From Catenovulum maritimum (GTDB lineage: Bacteria > Pseudomonadota > Gammaproteobacteria > Enterobacterales > Alteromonadaceae), in assembly GCF_001050375.1 (NCBI RefSeq), contig NZ_KQ130482.1:264954-328953 (forward strand): 64,000 bases of DNA. Reading direction: 5' to 3'. Below the pieces are notes generated by a model. It was given only the letters and a program-made list of their open reading frames with translations, was not told the DNA's origin and made no database searches. The stretch's first letter is position 1. The number at the start of each line of letters is the position of its first letter. The position numbers and the translations under genes are program-made. Shown piece by piece: positions 1 through 9,900 of the stretch.

Positions 1-8
1 ACACATTT

Positions 9-1019
9 ATGACAATTAAAATTGGTATTAACGGCTTTGGCCGTATGGGCAGGCTATCAATGCGGGCTGCATATGATTGGGATGATATTGAAATTGTGCA
101 CATTAACGATCCGGCTGGTAATGCAGAAACACTTGCGCATTTATTAGCGTTTGATTCAGTACATGGCCGCTGGCATCATGATGTGACGCATACTGGCGAT
201 GAGATTGTCATTAATGGCGAGCATATCCCTTGCACGCAAAATAAAGCGATTCAAGATACAGATTGGTCTAAGTGCGATGTCGTAATTGAAGCGTCAGGCA
301 AAATTAAAACCAAAGCTTTACTACAAGCTTATTTAGAGCAAGGTGTTAAAAGGGTTGTGGTGACAGCACCAGTGAAAGAAGAAGGTGTACTAAACATTGT
401 TATGGGGGTTAATGAGCACTTATACGATAAAACAATTCACCCGATAGTGACAGCAGCATCCTGTACAACTAACTGTTTAGCGCCTGTCGTGAAGGTAATC
501 CATGAAAAAATTGGGATTAAACATGGCTCAATGACAACCATTCATAATATTACCAACACCCAAACTATTATTGACTCGGCACATAAAGATCTACGCCGAG
601 CGCGTTCATGTGGCACAAGCTTAATTCCAACGACAACCGGATCTGCAACGGCTATTACACATATTTTCCCTGAGCTTAAAGGCAAGCTAAATGGCCACGC
701 GATTCGAGTCCCGTTAACAAATGCATCTATTACTGACTGTGTGTTTGAAGTTGCACGTAGCACGACAAGTGAAGAAGTAAACCAATTACTAAAAGAAGCT
801 GCTGAGAGCGAATTAAAAGGCATATTAGGCTACGAAGAACGCCCGTTAGTGTCTATTGATTATAAAACTGACCCTCGCTCAAGCATTATTGATGCATTAT
901 CTACGCTGGTGGTAAATGATACACAATTGAAAATATATGCTTGGTATGACAACGAGTGGGGATATTCGAACAGAACTGCCGAGCTTGCACGTATGGTTGG
1001 TTTAGCAGACAAAGGTTAA
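9..1019 (+). CDS. ArsJ-associated glyceraldehyde-3-phosphate dehydrogenase
   Basis: 336-residue GAPDH with the N-terminal Rossmann motif [10 protein letters not shown] and the catalytic motif ASCTTNC (Cys152). Glycolytic GAPDHs share these motifs, so the assignment rests on context: the next gene, five bases on, is arsJ. In known ArsJ systems this GAPDH uses arsenate in place of phosphate to form the unstable 1-arseno-3-phosphoglycerate, which ArsJ exports, giving arsenate resistance. The start lies eight bases from the window edge, so the promoter and any arsR regulator are outside. The family and pairing are clear; the enzyme specificity is inferred. Confidence 0.9.
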   Translation: MTIKIGINGFGRMGRLSMRAAYDWDDIEIVHINDPAGNAETLAHLLAFDSVHGRWHHDVTHTGDEIVINGEHIPCTQNKAIQDTDWSKCDVVIEASGKIKTKALLQAYLEQGVKRVVVTAPVKEEGVLNIVMGVNEHLYDKTIHPIVTAASCTTNCLAPVVKVIHEKIGIKHGSMTTIHNITNTQTIIDSAHKDLRRARSCGTSLIPTTTGSATAITHIFPELKGKLNGHAIRVPLTNASITDCVFEVARSTTSEEVNQLLKEAAESELKGILGYEERPLVSIDYKTDPRSSIIDALSTLVVNDTQLKIYAWYDNEWGYSNRTAELARMVGLADKG

Positions 1020-1024
1020 TTGTT

Positions 1025-2236
1025 ATGGCGCTTTTATCACTCAACAGTTTATCACCTGCGATTAAACAATACTTGGTGGTGACTGGCAATTACTGGGCAT
1101 TTACGCTGACAGATGGCGCACTTAGAATGCTGGTGGTGCTGTATTTTCATCAGCTAGGCTACAGCCCGCTCAATATTGCCATGCTGTTTTTATTTTATGA
1201 AATCTTTGGTGTAATCACTAACCTAGTGGGCGGTTGGCTAGGTGCAAGGCTAGGTTTAAATAAAACCATGAATATAGGTTTAGCCATGCAAATCATTGCG
1301 CTGGCTATGTTAGCTGTACCAACTGAAATGCTGACTGTACTTTATGTGATGATTGCTCAAGCATTATCAGGCATTGCTAAAGATCTTAATAAAATGAGTG
1401 CTAAAAGCTCGATAAAACTACTTGTGCCAGCAGGTGCTGAGGGCAAGCTTTATCAATGGGTGGCCATACTAACTGGGTCTAAAAATGCGCTTAAAGGTGT
1501 GGGTTTCTTTTTAGGCGGATTATTACTGACATTAGTTGGTTTTAAAGGGGCTGTCATATTGATGGCTGCGGCATTGGCTTTAGTTTGGTTGTTTAGCTTA
1601 ATCGCTTTAAAACAAGATTTAGGCAAAGCTAAAAACAAGCCTAAATTTAATGAGATTTTTTCGAAAAGCCCATCCATTAATATTCTCTCTGCTGCCCGTA
1701 TGTTTTTATTTGGCGCTAGAGATGTTTGGTTTGTGGTTGCCTTGCCAGTATTTTTAGCCGCAACATTTAATTGGAATCACTGGTGGGTTGGTGGGTTTAT
1801 GGCGAGCTGGGTGATTGGCTACGGCATAGTCCAGTCTTTTGCACCTTATTTTACCGGAAAAAAACAAGGTAAAACCCCAACAGGAAGAGCGGCTTTTTTA
1901 TGGGCTGGATATTTAACCTTAATCCCTGCGGTTATTGCCCTAACTTTGCATTTTGACTTTTACATACAAACGTCAATTATTCTGGGTTTGCTTATTTTTG
2001 GCGCTGTGTTTGCCGTTAATTCATCATTACATAGCTACCTTATAGTGAGCTACGCGGGCAATGATGGTGTATCACTCGATGTCGGTTTTTACTATATGGC
2101 TAACGCTATGGGACGATTAATTGGAACTGTACTTTCAGGTTGGGTTTATCAATTATATGGTTTAGAAGCTTGCTTATGGATATCGAGCATTTTTGTCGCT
2201 ACAGCATGCTTGTTATCATTAAAATTGAAGTCATGA
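1025..2236 (+). CDS. arsJ: Organoarsenical efflux MFS transporter ArsJ
   Basis: 403-residue major-facilitator membrane protein with about a dozen hydrophobic segments, for example around residues 35-60 and 300-330. The ATG at 1025 follows the GAPDH stop directly; an in-frame ATG at 956 would lie deep inside the GAPDH gene and is rejected. In the known ArsJ pathway the transporter exports 1-arseno-3-phosphoglycerate across the inner membrane, where it decays to release arsenate outside. The two genes are probably cotranscribed. Recognition rests on the ArsJ-like sequence and the fixed pairing with the arsenical GAPDH. Confidence 0.88.
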   Translation: MALLSLNSLSPAIKQYLVVTGNYWAFTLTDGALRMLVVLYFHQLGYSPLNIAMLFLFYEIFGVITNLVGGWLGARLGLNKTMNIGLAMQIIALAMLAVPTEMLTVLYVMIAQALSGIAKDLNKMSAKSSIKLLVPAGAEGKLYQWVAILTGSKNALKGVGFFLGGLLLTLVGFKGAVILMAAALALVWLFSLIALKQDLGKAKNKPKFNEIFSKSPSINILSAARMFLFGARDVWFVVALPVFLAATFNWNHWWVGGFMASWVIGYGIVQSFAPYFTGKKQGKTPTGRAAFLWAGYLTLIPAVIALTLHFDFYIQTSIILGLLIFGAVFAVNSSLHSYLIVSYAGNDGVSLDVGFYYMANAMGRLIGTVLSGWVYQLYGLEACLWISSIFVATACLLSLKLKS

Positions 2237-2456
2237 TTTGACCGATAATAGCTTGACCTCAAATATGGTCTCCTCCCTATTTCTAGACTAAATCATCGAT
2301 AATCGCGATAGGATTAGATATGTATTTTTTGGTTGAAAATGGTGCGCTGCACCAATCTGAACTAGTAATAGTCGATATTTGGGTTCAAGCATTATTCTGA
2401 TTTGTTCTTTAATATTTTCCGCTGAATTTTTTAATTTAATTTTAAAAACAATGGGT

Positions 2457-2462
2457 TATAAT
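2457..2462 (+). promoter_or_regulatory. Putative -10 box of the guanidine operon
   Basis: TATAAT occurs about 100 bases before the guanidine-I riboswitch. The A/T-rich sequence 17 bases upstream has only a weak -35 resemblance. A hairpin (arms GGTTCAA and TTGAACC, 2519-2537) lies between this box and the aptamer. The rest of 2237-2550 holds no gene I can support. Confidence 0.4.
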
Positions 2463-2554
2463 ATTATTGTTATGAATTTTAATTATTGGCTAAGTTTATG
2501 CTTTATTAAACTTGCAGGGGTTCAATTAAGTTGAACCAGCATAGTGCTAAACAG

Positions 2555-2710
2555 ATAACTAGGGTTCCGGTTGATTTATCATAATGAATCAATGTCTGGT
2601 CCGAGAGTTTTCAACCTAGCCGCATAATGACCAATCACAACGTTAGTGTTTGTGTTCTTATGTTTGCGTTAGCAAAGGGTTACACGGCGGGATAAAAGCC
2701 CGGGAGGTTC
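2555..2710 (+). promoter_or_regulatory. Guanidine-I (ykkC) riboswitch
   Basis: The conserved ykkC landmarks occur in order: CTAGGGTTCCGG at 2559-2570, CTGGTCCGAGAG near 2596-2607, closing CCTAG at 2615-2619, and ACACGGCGGGATAAAAGCCC followed by GGGAGG, ending near 2706. CTAGG (2559-2563) pairs with CCTAG as the basal helix. The class binds guanidinium and turns on guanidine exporters or guanidine-use genes. Here it precedes an importer and carboxylase operon, which fits catabolism. TTACACGG inside the aptamer (2680-2687) can pair with CCGTGTAA at 2741-2748, just before the Shine-Dalgarno GGAG at 2754, and no U-tract is seen, so translational control is inferred. Confidence 0.93.
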
Positions 2711-2765
2711 AATTTAATTAGGCTTCCTGCGCTCATAAAACCGTGTAAACTTTGGAGAACGCGAC

Positions 2766-3797
2766 ATGAAAAAGATAAAAATACTCACTTTAATCCTCGT
2801 TTTAATCAGTAGTACAAATGCTTTTGCTAAAGATAAGTTTTCCATTTGTTGGTCAATTTATGTGGGTTGGATGCCATGGGAATATGGCGACAGTTCAGGC
2901 ATTATAAAAAAATGGGCAGACAAATACGATATAGAAATCGATGTAGTGCAAATTAATGATTACATAGAGTCTATTAACCAATATACCGCAGGGCAGTTTG
3001 ATGCCTGTAGTATGACCAATATGGATGCTCTAACTATTCCAGCAGCTAGTTTTGTTGATAGCACTGCTTTAATCGTTGGCGATTTTTCTAATGGTAACGA
3101 CGGCGTTGTGCTAAAAAACAAAACCAAACTGGCTGACATTAAAGGCCAACAAATTAATTTAGTTGAATTAAGCGTATCGCATTATCTATTAGCTCGAGGC
3201 TTAGAGTCGATAGGTTTATCTGAGCGTGATGTAAATGTGGTTAATACAGCTGATGCTGATTTAGTTGCTGCATACTCAACTAAAGACGTTACTTCTGTTG
3301 TGACTTGGAATCCTCTGCTCTCTGAAATTGAAAAACAACCGGGTGCTAACAAGGTTTTTGATTCATCTGATATCCCAGGTGAAATCATAGATTTAATGGT
3401 TGTTAATACCGACACACTCAAACAAAACCCTAATTTTGGCAAGGCTCTAGTAGGCGCCTGGTATGAAATTATGGCCAAAATGGGTGATCAAAAAGTACTA
3501 GAGCAATTAGCCACTGCATCCGGTACAGATTTAGCAGGATATAAAGCACAATTGGCTAGCACAGAAATGTTTTATCAGGCTAAAAATGCTGTTGAGTTTA
3601 CAAAAAATGTAAAGCTAGCTCAAACCATGAAATATGTTGCTGATTTTTCGTTTGACCATGGTTTATTAGGCGACGGAGCACCAGATTCAGGTTTTATTGG
3701 TATACAAACGCCAGCAGCCATAATTGGTAATCCACATAACATTAAACTCAGATTTGATCCGAGCTTTATGCAAATGGCAGCTGACGGCAATTTATAA
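2766..3797 (+). CDS. ABC transporter periplasmic binding protein, guanidine/urea type
   Basis: 343 residues with a Sec signal peptide (cleavage expected after AFAK-type residues near 22) and the fold of NitT/TauT-like binding proteins. It resembles proteins annotated as putative urea ABC transporter binding proteins next to urea carboxylases. Being the first gene after a guanidine-I riboswitch, its ligand is more likely guanidine or a derivative. A good Shine-Dalgarno (GGAG, 8 bases before ATG) supports the start. It heads an operon with the permease at 3813 and the ATPase at 4634. Confidence 0.85.
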   Translation: MKKIKILTLILVLISSTNAFAKDKFSICWSIYVGWMPWEYGDSSGIIKKWADKYDIEIDVVQINDYIESINQYTAGQFDACSMTNMDALTIPAASFVDSTALIVGDFSNGNDGVVLKNKTKLADIKGQQINLVELSVSHYLLARGLESIGLSERDVNVVNTADADLVAAYSTKDVTSVVTWNPLLSEIEKQPGANKVFDSSDIPGEIIDLMVVNTDTLKQNPNFGKALVGAWYEIMAKMGDQKVLEQLATASGTDLAGYKAQLASTEMFYQAKNAVEFTKNVKLAQTMKYVADFSFDHGLLGDGAPDSGFIGIQTPAAIIGNPHNIKLRFDPSFMQMAADGNL

Positions 3798-3812
3798 GTC
3801 TGGTTTATCTAT

Positions 3813-4637
3813 ATGAAAAAATTGATGAATTTAGAGCCGTCGCGTTCTCTTAAAGGTTTTCTTGCCATTATGCCATTCATCTTAATTTTGATGCTGTACT
3901 GGACAGCATCAAATGACAGACTGGCTGAAAACCCTTATGACAAGCTGTTGCCGAGTTTTACTCAAATCTCAGATGCAGTTGAACGCATGGCTTTTACCGA
4001 AGATAAACGTAGTGGAAAATACCTATTTTGGGATGACACCAGCGCAAGCTTATACCGGATCTGTATCGGTATTGGTATCAGTGCTGCCTTGGGGTTAATA
4101 CTTGGTATGTTATCAGGCTTATTACCTCTGGTTCGCTCTGGGTTTTCTCCACTAATCACTATTGTTTCCTTAATTCCACCTATGGCCGTGTTACCGATTC
4201 TTTTTATTAGCTTTGGGTTAGGCGAGCTGGCTAAAGTTATGTTAATTATTATTGGGACCGCCCCTGTGATTATTCGTGACGTTCAGTCTCATGTGCGTCA
4301 ACTGCCTTCTGAAATTTTAATTAAAGCACAAACCTTAGGTGCGTCCACTTGGTTAGTGGCCATTCGGGTGGTGTTGCCGCAAATTATGCCGCGTTTGATT
4401 TCAGCAATGAGGTTATCTTTAGGTACAGCATGGTTATTTTTAATTGCTGCTGAAGCGATTGCCGCGCAAGAAGGCCTTGGGTATAGAATTTTTTTAGTGC
4501 GCCGCTATATGTCAATGGATGTGATTTTACCTTATGTGATTTGGATAACGACCTTAGCTTTTGCAATGGATTTTAGCCTACGTAAACTGTCTGAGCTGTG
4601 TTTCCCTTGGTATCACCATCAGGAGGCTGGCAAATGA
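3813..4637 (+). CDS. ABC transporter permease (NitT/TauT/urea-type)
   Basis: 274-residue inner-membrane permease. It has an N-terminal membrane anchor near residues 15-32, then several further segments and the EAA-type cytoplasmic loop (around residues 165-190, LIKAQTLGAS) that contacts the ATPase. It lies 15 bases after the binding protein, and its stop overlaps the ATPase start (ATGA). This is the channel subunit of the importer served by the preceding gene. The substrate is inferred from the riboswitch and the catabolic genes downstream. Confidence 0.87.
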   Translation: MKKLMNLEPSRSLKGFLAIMPFILILMLYWTASNDRLAENPYDKLLPSFTQISDAVERMAFTEDKRSGKYLFWDDTSASLYRICIGIGISAALGLILGMLSGLLPLVRSGFSPLITIVSLIPPMAVLPILFISFGLGELAKVMLIIIGTAPVIIRDVQSHVRQLPSEILIKAQTLGASTWLVAIRVVLPQIMPRLISAMRLSLGTAWLFLIAAEAIAAQEGLGYRIFLVRRYMSMDVILPYVIWITTLAFAMDFSLRKLSELCFPWYHHQEAGK

Positions 4638-5416
4638 GTTTATTAAAAATTAGCAATGTCTGGAAATCGTACGGTGACGTACAAATTTTAGAGCAATTAA
4701 ACCTTGAAGTAGAACAAGGTGAATTTGTTTCTATGGTTGGGGCATCTGGCTGCGGTAAAACCACGTTATTAAAAATGATTTTAGGCAGTGAACAGGTCAG
4801 CAAAGGCAAGATATTGTTGGAAGACAATCCAATACCACCCGAGCCTAACGAAGCTAGGGGCATTGTCTTTCAAAAATATTCAGTATTTCCGCATTTAACG
4901 GTTTTACAAAATGTGATGATTGCAGATGAGTTTTCGGCATCTAGCTTTTTAGGTCGTACATTTGGTAAACAAAAGCGGCTAATTATTGAAAAAGCTACTG
5001 ACTTTATCCAAGCCGTTGGCTTGGCTCATGCACTAAACAAATATCCTCATCAATTATCCGGTGGTATGCAGCAGCGATTAGCTATTGCGCAAGCGTTAAT
5101 GAAATCGCCCAAAATTTTATTATTGGACGAGCCATTTGGGGCACTTGATCCTGGCATTCGAAAAGATATGCACCAGCTTATTCGCAAAATTTGGAAAGAA
5201 AATAAGCTGACCATTTTTATGGTAACGCATGATATTCAGGAAGGATTTGAGCTTGGGTCACGACTTTGGGTATTTGACAAGCCACGCCAAGATCCTCAAG
5301 CACCAACTGCTTATGGTGCACAAATCACTTATGACTTACCTCTGACTAATAAAGTGCAGCAAGAAGCTGGTCATGCTATTGCTGAAAAATATACCCGAAA
5401 GGTTGTTAACATATGA
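4634..5416 (+). CDS. ABC transporter ATP-binding protein
   Basis: 260 residues. It has a Walker A motif GASGCGKTT, the signature LSGGMQQR and Walker B LLLDEPFGALD, followed by the switch His in MVTHD. I chose the ATG at 4634 because GGAGG sits at 4622-4626 and the codon overlaps the permease stop; an upstream in-frame ATG at 4598 would extend it into the permease. It energises the importer encoded by the two genes before it. The next gene starts inside its last codons. Confidence 0.9.
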   Translation: MSLLKISNVWKSYGDVQILEQLNLEVEQGEFVSMVGASGCGKTTLLKMILGSEQVSKGKILLEDNPIPPEPNEARGIVFQKYSVFPHLTVLQNVMIADEFSASSFLGRTFGKQKRLIIEKATDFIQAVGLAHALNKYPHQLSGGMQQRLAIAQALMKSPKILLLDEPFGALDPGIRKDMHQLIRKIWKENKLTIFMVTHDIQEGFELGSRLWVFDKPRQDPQAPTAYGAQITYDLPLTNKVQQEAGHAIAEKYTRKVVNI

Positions 5417-6123
5417 TTTTATATAAAGATACTTTGACATCAGGCAAACACTGGTCATTGCGAATGCGACGAGGCACCAGTTTACGTTTAATTGATAAAA
5501 CCGGTGGCGCTAATCTAGGAGTATTATTTTACAACTCTGAAAACTTACTAGAGCGTTATAACGCGCCGGATACCTTAAAATGTCAGCACACTTTTAAGTT
5601 GACTCAAGGCCACTGTTTATACTCTGATATGGGGCGTATCTTCTGCGCTATAACAGAAGATAGTTTTGGCTGGCATGACACTGTGTGTGGTAATACCAAT
5701 GCCGCTATGGTTGAAAAAAAGTGGGGCAAACGAGATTACCAAACTCACAGAAACGACTGGAAGCAAAATGGCAATGATGCATTTTTAGTTGAAGCCACCA
5801 AATATGGCCTAAATAAACAAGATTTAGCCGCCAATCTAAATCTATTTAGCAAGGTTGTGCCTAACAATGATGGCGATTTAACTTATGCGACGCAGCAATC
5901 GAAAGCTGGTGATTTTATTGAACTCAGGTTTGAAATGGATACGCTCGTATTGCTTCATACTTGCCCACACCCCTTAAATGAAGCAGCACAATATCCCGAA
6001 TTTGAGCTTGAATATCAAATTATAAAATCAGCGCCACTGGCTGAAGACGATTTGTGTAAAAACGCTTGCGAAGAAAACCAGCGAGGTTATGAAAATAACC
6101 GTTTATATCACTTAGGTCTATAA
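5413..6123 (+). CDS. DUF1989 urea carboxylase-associated protein (carboxyguanidine deiminase subunit)
   Basis: 236 residues of the DUF1989/UAAP family, partner of the next gene, with which it shares the scaffold (LxDxxGxxAxxLFYN, then ERYxxxDT). In guanidine-degrading bacteria the two paralogues form carboxyguanidine deiminase, which turns carboxyguanidine into allophanate and ammonia. His and Cys residues in the conserved core (WHDTVCG, near 91-97) are candidate zinc ligands. It overlaps the ATPase gene by four bases, so it belongs to the same transcript. The family is clear; which subunit it is remains inference. Confidence 0.85.
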   Translation: MILYKDTLTSGKHWSLRMRRGTSLRLIDKTGGANLGVLFYNSENLLERYNAPDTLKCQHTFKLTQGHCLYSDMGRIFCAITEDSFGWHDTVCGNTNAAMVEKKWGKRDYQTHRNDWKQNGNDAFLVEATKYGLNKQDLAANLNLFSKVVPNNDGDLTYATQQSKAGDFIELRFEMDTLVLLHTCPHPLNEAAQYPEFELEYQIIKSAPLAEDDLCKNACEENQRGYENNRLYHLGL

Positions 6124-6134
6124 GGAGCAGTTTT

Positions 6135-6773
6135 ATGATTATTGAAAGTTTATTGCAAGCAGAACAAGCATTTAGCCGTGAAGTTGTTGAGGCGGGTGAT
6201 TACTATCTAAAAGTAGTTAAAAAAGGCCAAACCTTCAGAATTTTAGATTTAGAAGGCAATCAAGCTGCAGATACCTTGTTTTATAACGCTAATGATATTA
6301 GTGAACGCTACAGTGCAACCGACACCATTCGAGAACAAGGTAATTTATATTTAACCTCAGGTAGTGTACTAATGTCGAATGAATGCCAGCCTATGCTTAA
6401 AATTGTAGCGGATACTTGCGGCAGACACGACACAGTCGGCGGTGCTTGTGCCACAGAAAGTAATACAGTGCGTTATGCACTTGAAAAAAAATGCATGCAT
6501 GCATGCCGCGATAGCTGGCTATTAGCGATTGCCGAAAATGAAACGTTAGGGCTGACTAAAAAAGATATTACTCACAATATTAATTTTTTCATGAATGTGC
6601 CTGTCACTGCCGATGGTAAACTTACTTTTGCTGACGGTATTAGTGGCGCAGGTAAGTATGTTGAACTTGAAGCGCTAATGGATGTTGTTGTGTTAATTTC
6701 AAACTGCCCACAGCTTAACAACCCTTGTAATGCTTATAACCCAACTCCGATTGAAGTATTAATTTGGCAATAA
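6135..6773 (+). CDS. DUF1989 urea carboxylase-associated protein (carboxyguanidine deiminase subunit)
   Basis: 212-residue paralogue of the preceding protein, with the motifs [22 protein letters not shown] and [14 protein letters not shown]. Shine-Dalgarno AAGGAG precedes the ATG. Together the pair is expected to deiminate carboxyguanidine made by the carboxylase downstream. After the stop, two small hairpins (GTTTTTTCA/TGAAAAAAC at 6819-6839 and GCTTCA/TGAAGC at 6840-6857) and then a second riboswitch separate it from the carboxylase gene. Confidence 0.85.
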   Translation: MIIESLLQAEQAFSREVVEAGDYYLKVVKKGQTFRILDLEGNQAADTLFYNANDISERYSATDTIREQGNLYLTSGSVLMSNECQPMLKIVADTCGRHDTVGGACATESNTVRYALEKKCMHACRDSWLLAIAENETLGLTKKDITHNINFFMNVPVTADGKLTFADGISGAGKYVELEALMDVVVLISNCPQLNNPCNAYNPTPIEVLIWQ

Positions 6774-6885
6774 GGTCAACTAGTCAATCAATTATAATTT
6801 TGGCTCTAAAAGCAAAATGTTTTTTCAACATGAAAAAACGCTTCAAATTAATGAAGCTTTGTATAAAAAGCAGCCACTACGCGCT

Positions 6886-6933
6886 GTAACCGGGACGGCC
6901 CGGCTACTAAAGTTTGATGCGGGACGACCCGCA
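6886..6933 (+). promoter_or_regulatory. Guanidine-II (mini-ykkC) riboswitch
   Basis: Two hairpins are joined by a short linker. The first has stem CCGGG/CCCGG with loop ACGG (6890-6903), extended by GTA/TAC to 6886-6907. The second has stem TGCGGG/CCCGCA with loop ACGA (6918-6933). Paired hairpins with ACGR loops define mini-ykkC, whose loops each bind guanidinium and dock together. The second hairpin ends 17 bases before the carboxylase ATG at 6951, and purine-rich GACGAG at 6936-6941 is the likely ribosome-binding site, so control of translation is the likely mode. Confidence 0.9.
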
Positions 6934-6950
6934 AAGACGAGTGAAATATT

Positions 6951-9900
6951 ATGTTTAACACTGTCCTAATCGCAAATCGAGGCGCTATTGCCTGTCGTAT
7001 CATTCGCACATTAAAAAAACTTGGCATTAAAAGTATTGCCGTTTACTCACAAGCCGACAAAGAATCTTTGCATGTTACTCAAGCCGATGAAGCATACAGC
7101 TTAGGCGAAGGTGCAGCCGCGACCACATATTTAAATCAAGATAAAATCATTGAGATTGCCAATCAAACTGGCGCACAAGCCATTCATCCTGGCTATGGCT
7201 TTTTAAGCGAAAACGCGAGTTTTTCCGAAAAATTAAAACAAGAAAACATAGGTTTTATTGGCCCGCGGGCCCAGCAAATGATCGACTTTGGATTAAAACA
7301 TCAAGCTAGAGATATTGCTGAAAAAGCAAATGTACCTTTAGTGCCTGGCAGTGGCTTAATTTCAGACGTTGAAGAATTAACTCAATATGCCGAAAACGTG
7401 GGTTTTCCTGTCATGCTTAAAAGCACTGCAGGTGGTGGTGGTATTGGGATGCAAAGATGCGATACAGTAACTGAACTCGAAAAAGCGTTTATTAATGTAA
7501 AACATTTAGGTGCCCAAAACTTTGCCAACGACGGTGTATTTGTTGAAAAATTTGTAGAGAAAGCTCGCCATATTGAAGTTCAAGTTATAGGGAATGGATT
7601 TGGTCAGGTGGTCACTTTAGGTGAGCGTGATTGCTCTAGTCAGCGCCGCAACCAAAAAGTAATTGAAGAAACACCAGCGCCTAACTTACCGGCTAAAACT
7701 CGCAGCGCCATGCTAGCGACAGCTAAAAATTTAATGGCTTCAATTCAATATTTAAATGCGGGTACAGTTGAATTTATTTATGACCAGGATCAAGACACAT
7801 TTTATTTTTTAGAAGTCAACACTCGCTTGCAGGTTGAACATGGTGTCACTGAAATGTGTTATCAGCTTGATTTAGTGGAGTGGATGTTAAAAGTCGCTTA
7901 TAGCGAGCATGTGCAAAAACAGGCATTAGATTTAACAGAATTAGACGCAATGAAACCGCAAGGCCATGCAATTCAAGCACGGATTTATGCTGAAAATCCG
8001 GTAAAAAATTTCCAACCGTCTGCAGGGCTTTTAACTCAAGTGGAATGGCCGCTACAAGATGTAAGAGTTGATCACTGGGTTGAAGCAGGATTAACGGTTT
8101 CTCCATTTTTTGATCCTATGTTGGCTAAAGTGATAGTGCATTCAGATAATCGTGATGCGGCCATTGCCAAACTGGATAAAGCCTTAACCGACTCGAATAT
8201 TTATGGGGTGATTACCAATGTAGATTATGTTCAGCAAATTTTAGCTGACGATAGCTTTAAACAAGGCAAAATATTTACCCGTAGCTTAAATGATTTTCAA
8301 GCCAGCTTTGCTGGATTTGAAGTATTAAAAGCCGGCACTATGACCACAATTCAAGATTATCCGGCACGTACAGGTTATTGGGATATAGGCGTGCCGCCAT
8401 CTGGTCCATTCGATTTTTATTCGTTTCGCTTAGCGAATCGTTTATTAAATAACTCAGAAGATGCAGCCGGTTTAGAAATTACCTTACAAGGCCCCAGCCT
8501 TAAGTTTTATCAGGATTGCCAAGTTGTGGTAACAGGCGCTGAAATTGAAATTAACTTAGATGACCAAGTACAAAACAATCACCAAATTATTTCAATCAAA
8601 GCAGGACAAACTTTAAAAATCGGTAAAGTGCTCGCCGCAGGTGCTCGCGCTTATTTAGCTGTCAGTGGTGGTATTCAATGCCCAGACTATTTAGGCAGCA
8701 AAAGTACCTTTACGTTAGGTCAGTTTGGCGGACATTGTGGCCGTGCTCTACGCATGGGGGACTTTCTGTCTATTGCTAAATCGTCTGAGATATTGCCTGT
8801 TAATCAAATCCCAAGAAAGGTTATCGCACCTGTAACCAAGGATTGGACAGTAAGAGTTATATATGGTCCACATGGCGCGCCAGACTTTTTTACTGAAGAT
8901 GATATTGATCAAATTCAATTTCATACTTGGAAAATCCATTATAACTCAAGTCGCACAGGCATACGTTTAATTGGACCTAAACCTGAGTGGGCTCGTGAAA
9001 CTGGTGGCGAAGCGGGTCTGCATCCGTCTAATATTCATGATAATGCCTACGCTTTTGGCACAGTCGATTTTACTGGCGATATGCCCGTTATTTTAGGGCC
9101 AGATGGACCAAGTTTAGGTGGTTTTGTTTGTCCATTTACCGTAATCAGTGCTGACTTATGGAAGCTAGGTCAGTTAAAAGCGGGTGACAATTTAAAATTT
9201 GAAGTGGTTGATTTAGCAAGTGCTAAGCAAATTGAAATCGCGCAAAATCAACAAGTCAATCAATTAGAAACAATCTCATGCGATTACCAAACCGCAGCTA
9301 TTTCAACGCCAATTCTAGATACATTAGAAACTGACGATGGCGAACCGGGTTTAGTTTTTCGCCAAGCCGGTGATAAATTTTTATTGGCAGAATATGGTGA
9401 GCTGGTTTTAGATTTAACCTTGCGAGCTCGCGTTCAGGCATTATTAGAAGGGCTTCAAGCTAAAAATCTCAACGGCGTGTTAGAGTTAACCCCAGGCATT
9501 CGCTCGTTGCAAATTCATTATGAAAACCTAGTGTTAGATGTTAAAGACTTAATTGAAACCATAAAGCAAATTGATTTAGGTTTAGGTGATACCCGCCAGC
9601 TCAGTTTTGAGTCAAGAGTTGTTCATCTACCACTTAGTTGGAATGATAAAGCCTGTCAGGAAGCAATTGATAAATATGTGCAATCAGTCAGAAAAGATGC
9701 CCCTTGGTGTCCATCTAACCTTGAATTTATTAAGCGCATAAATGGCTTAGATAACATAGATCAAGTGAAAGAGATTGTCTTTAACGCAAATTACCTTGTA
9801 TTAGGCTTAGGTGACGTCTACCTAGGCGCACCAGTTGCAACCCCGTTGGATAAATGTCACCGATTAGTGACGACTAAATATAACCCCGCGCGAACCTGGA

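Noticed and set aside
956-1024. Longer ArsJ start at 956
   Set aside because: It would overlap the GAPDH gene by 64 bases with a polar leader; ATG 1025 fits the transporter N-terminus.
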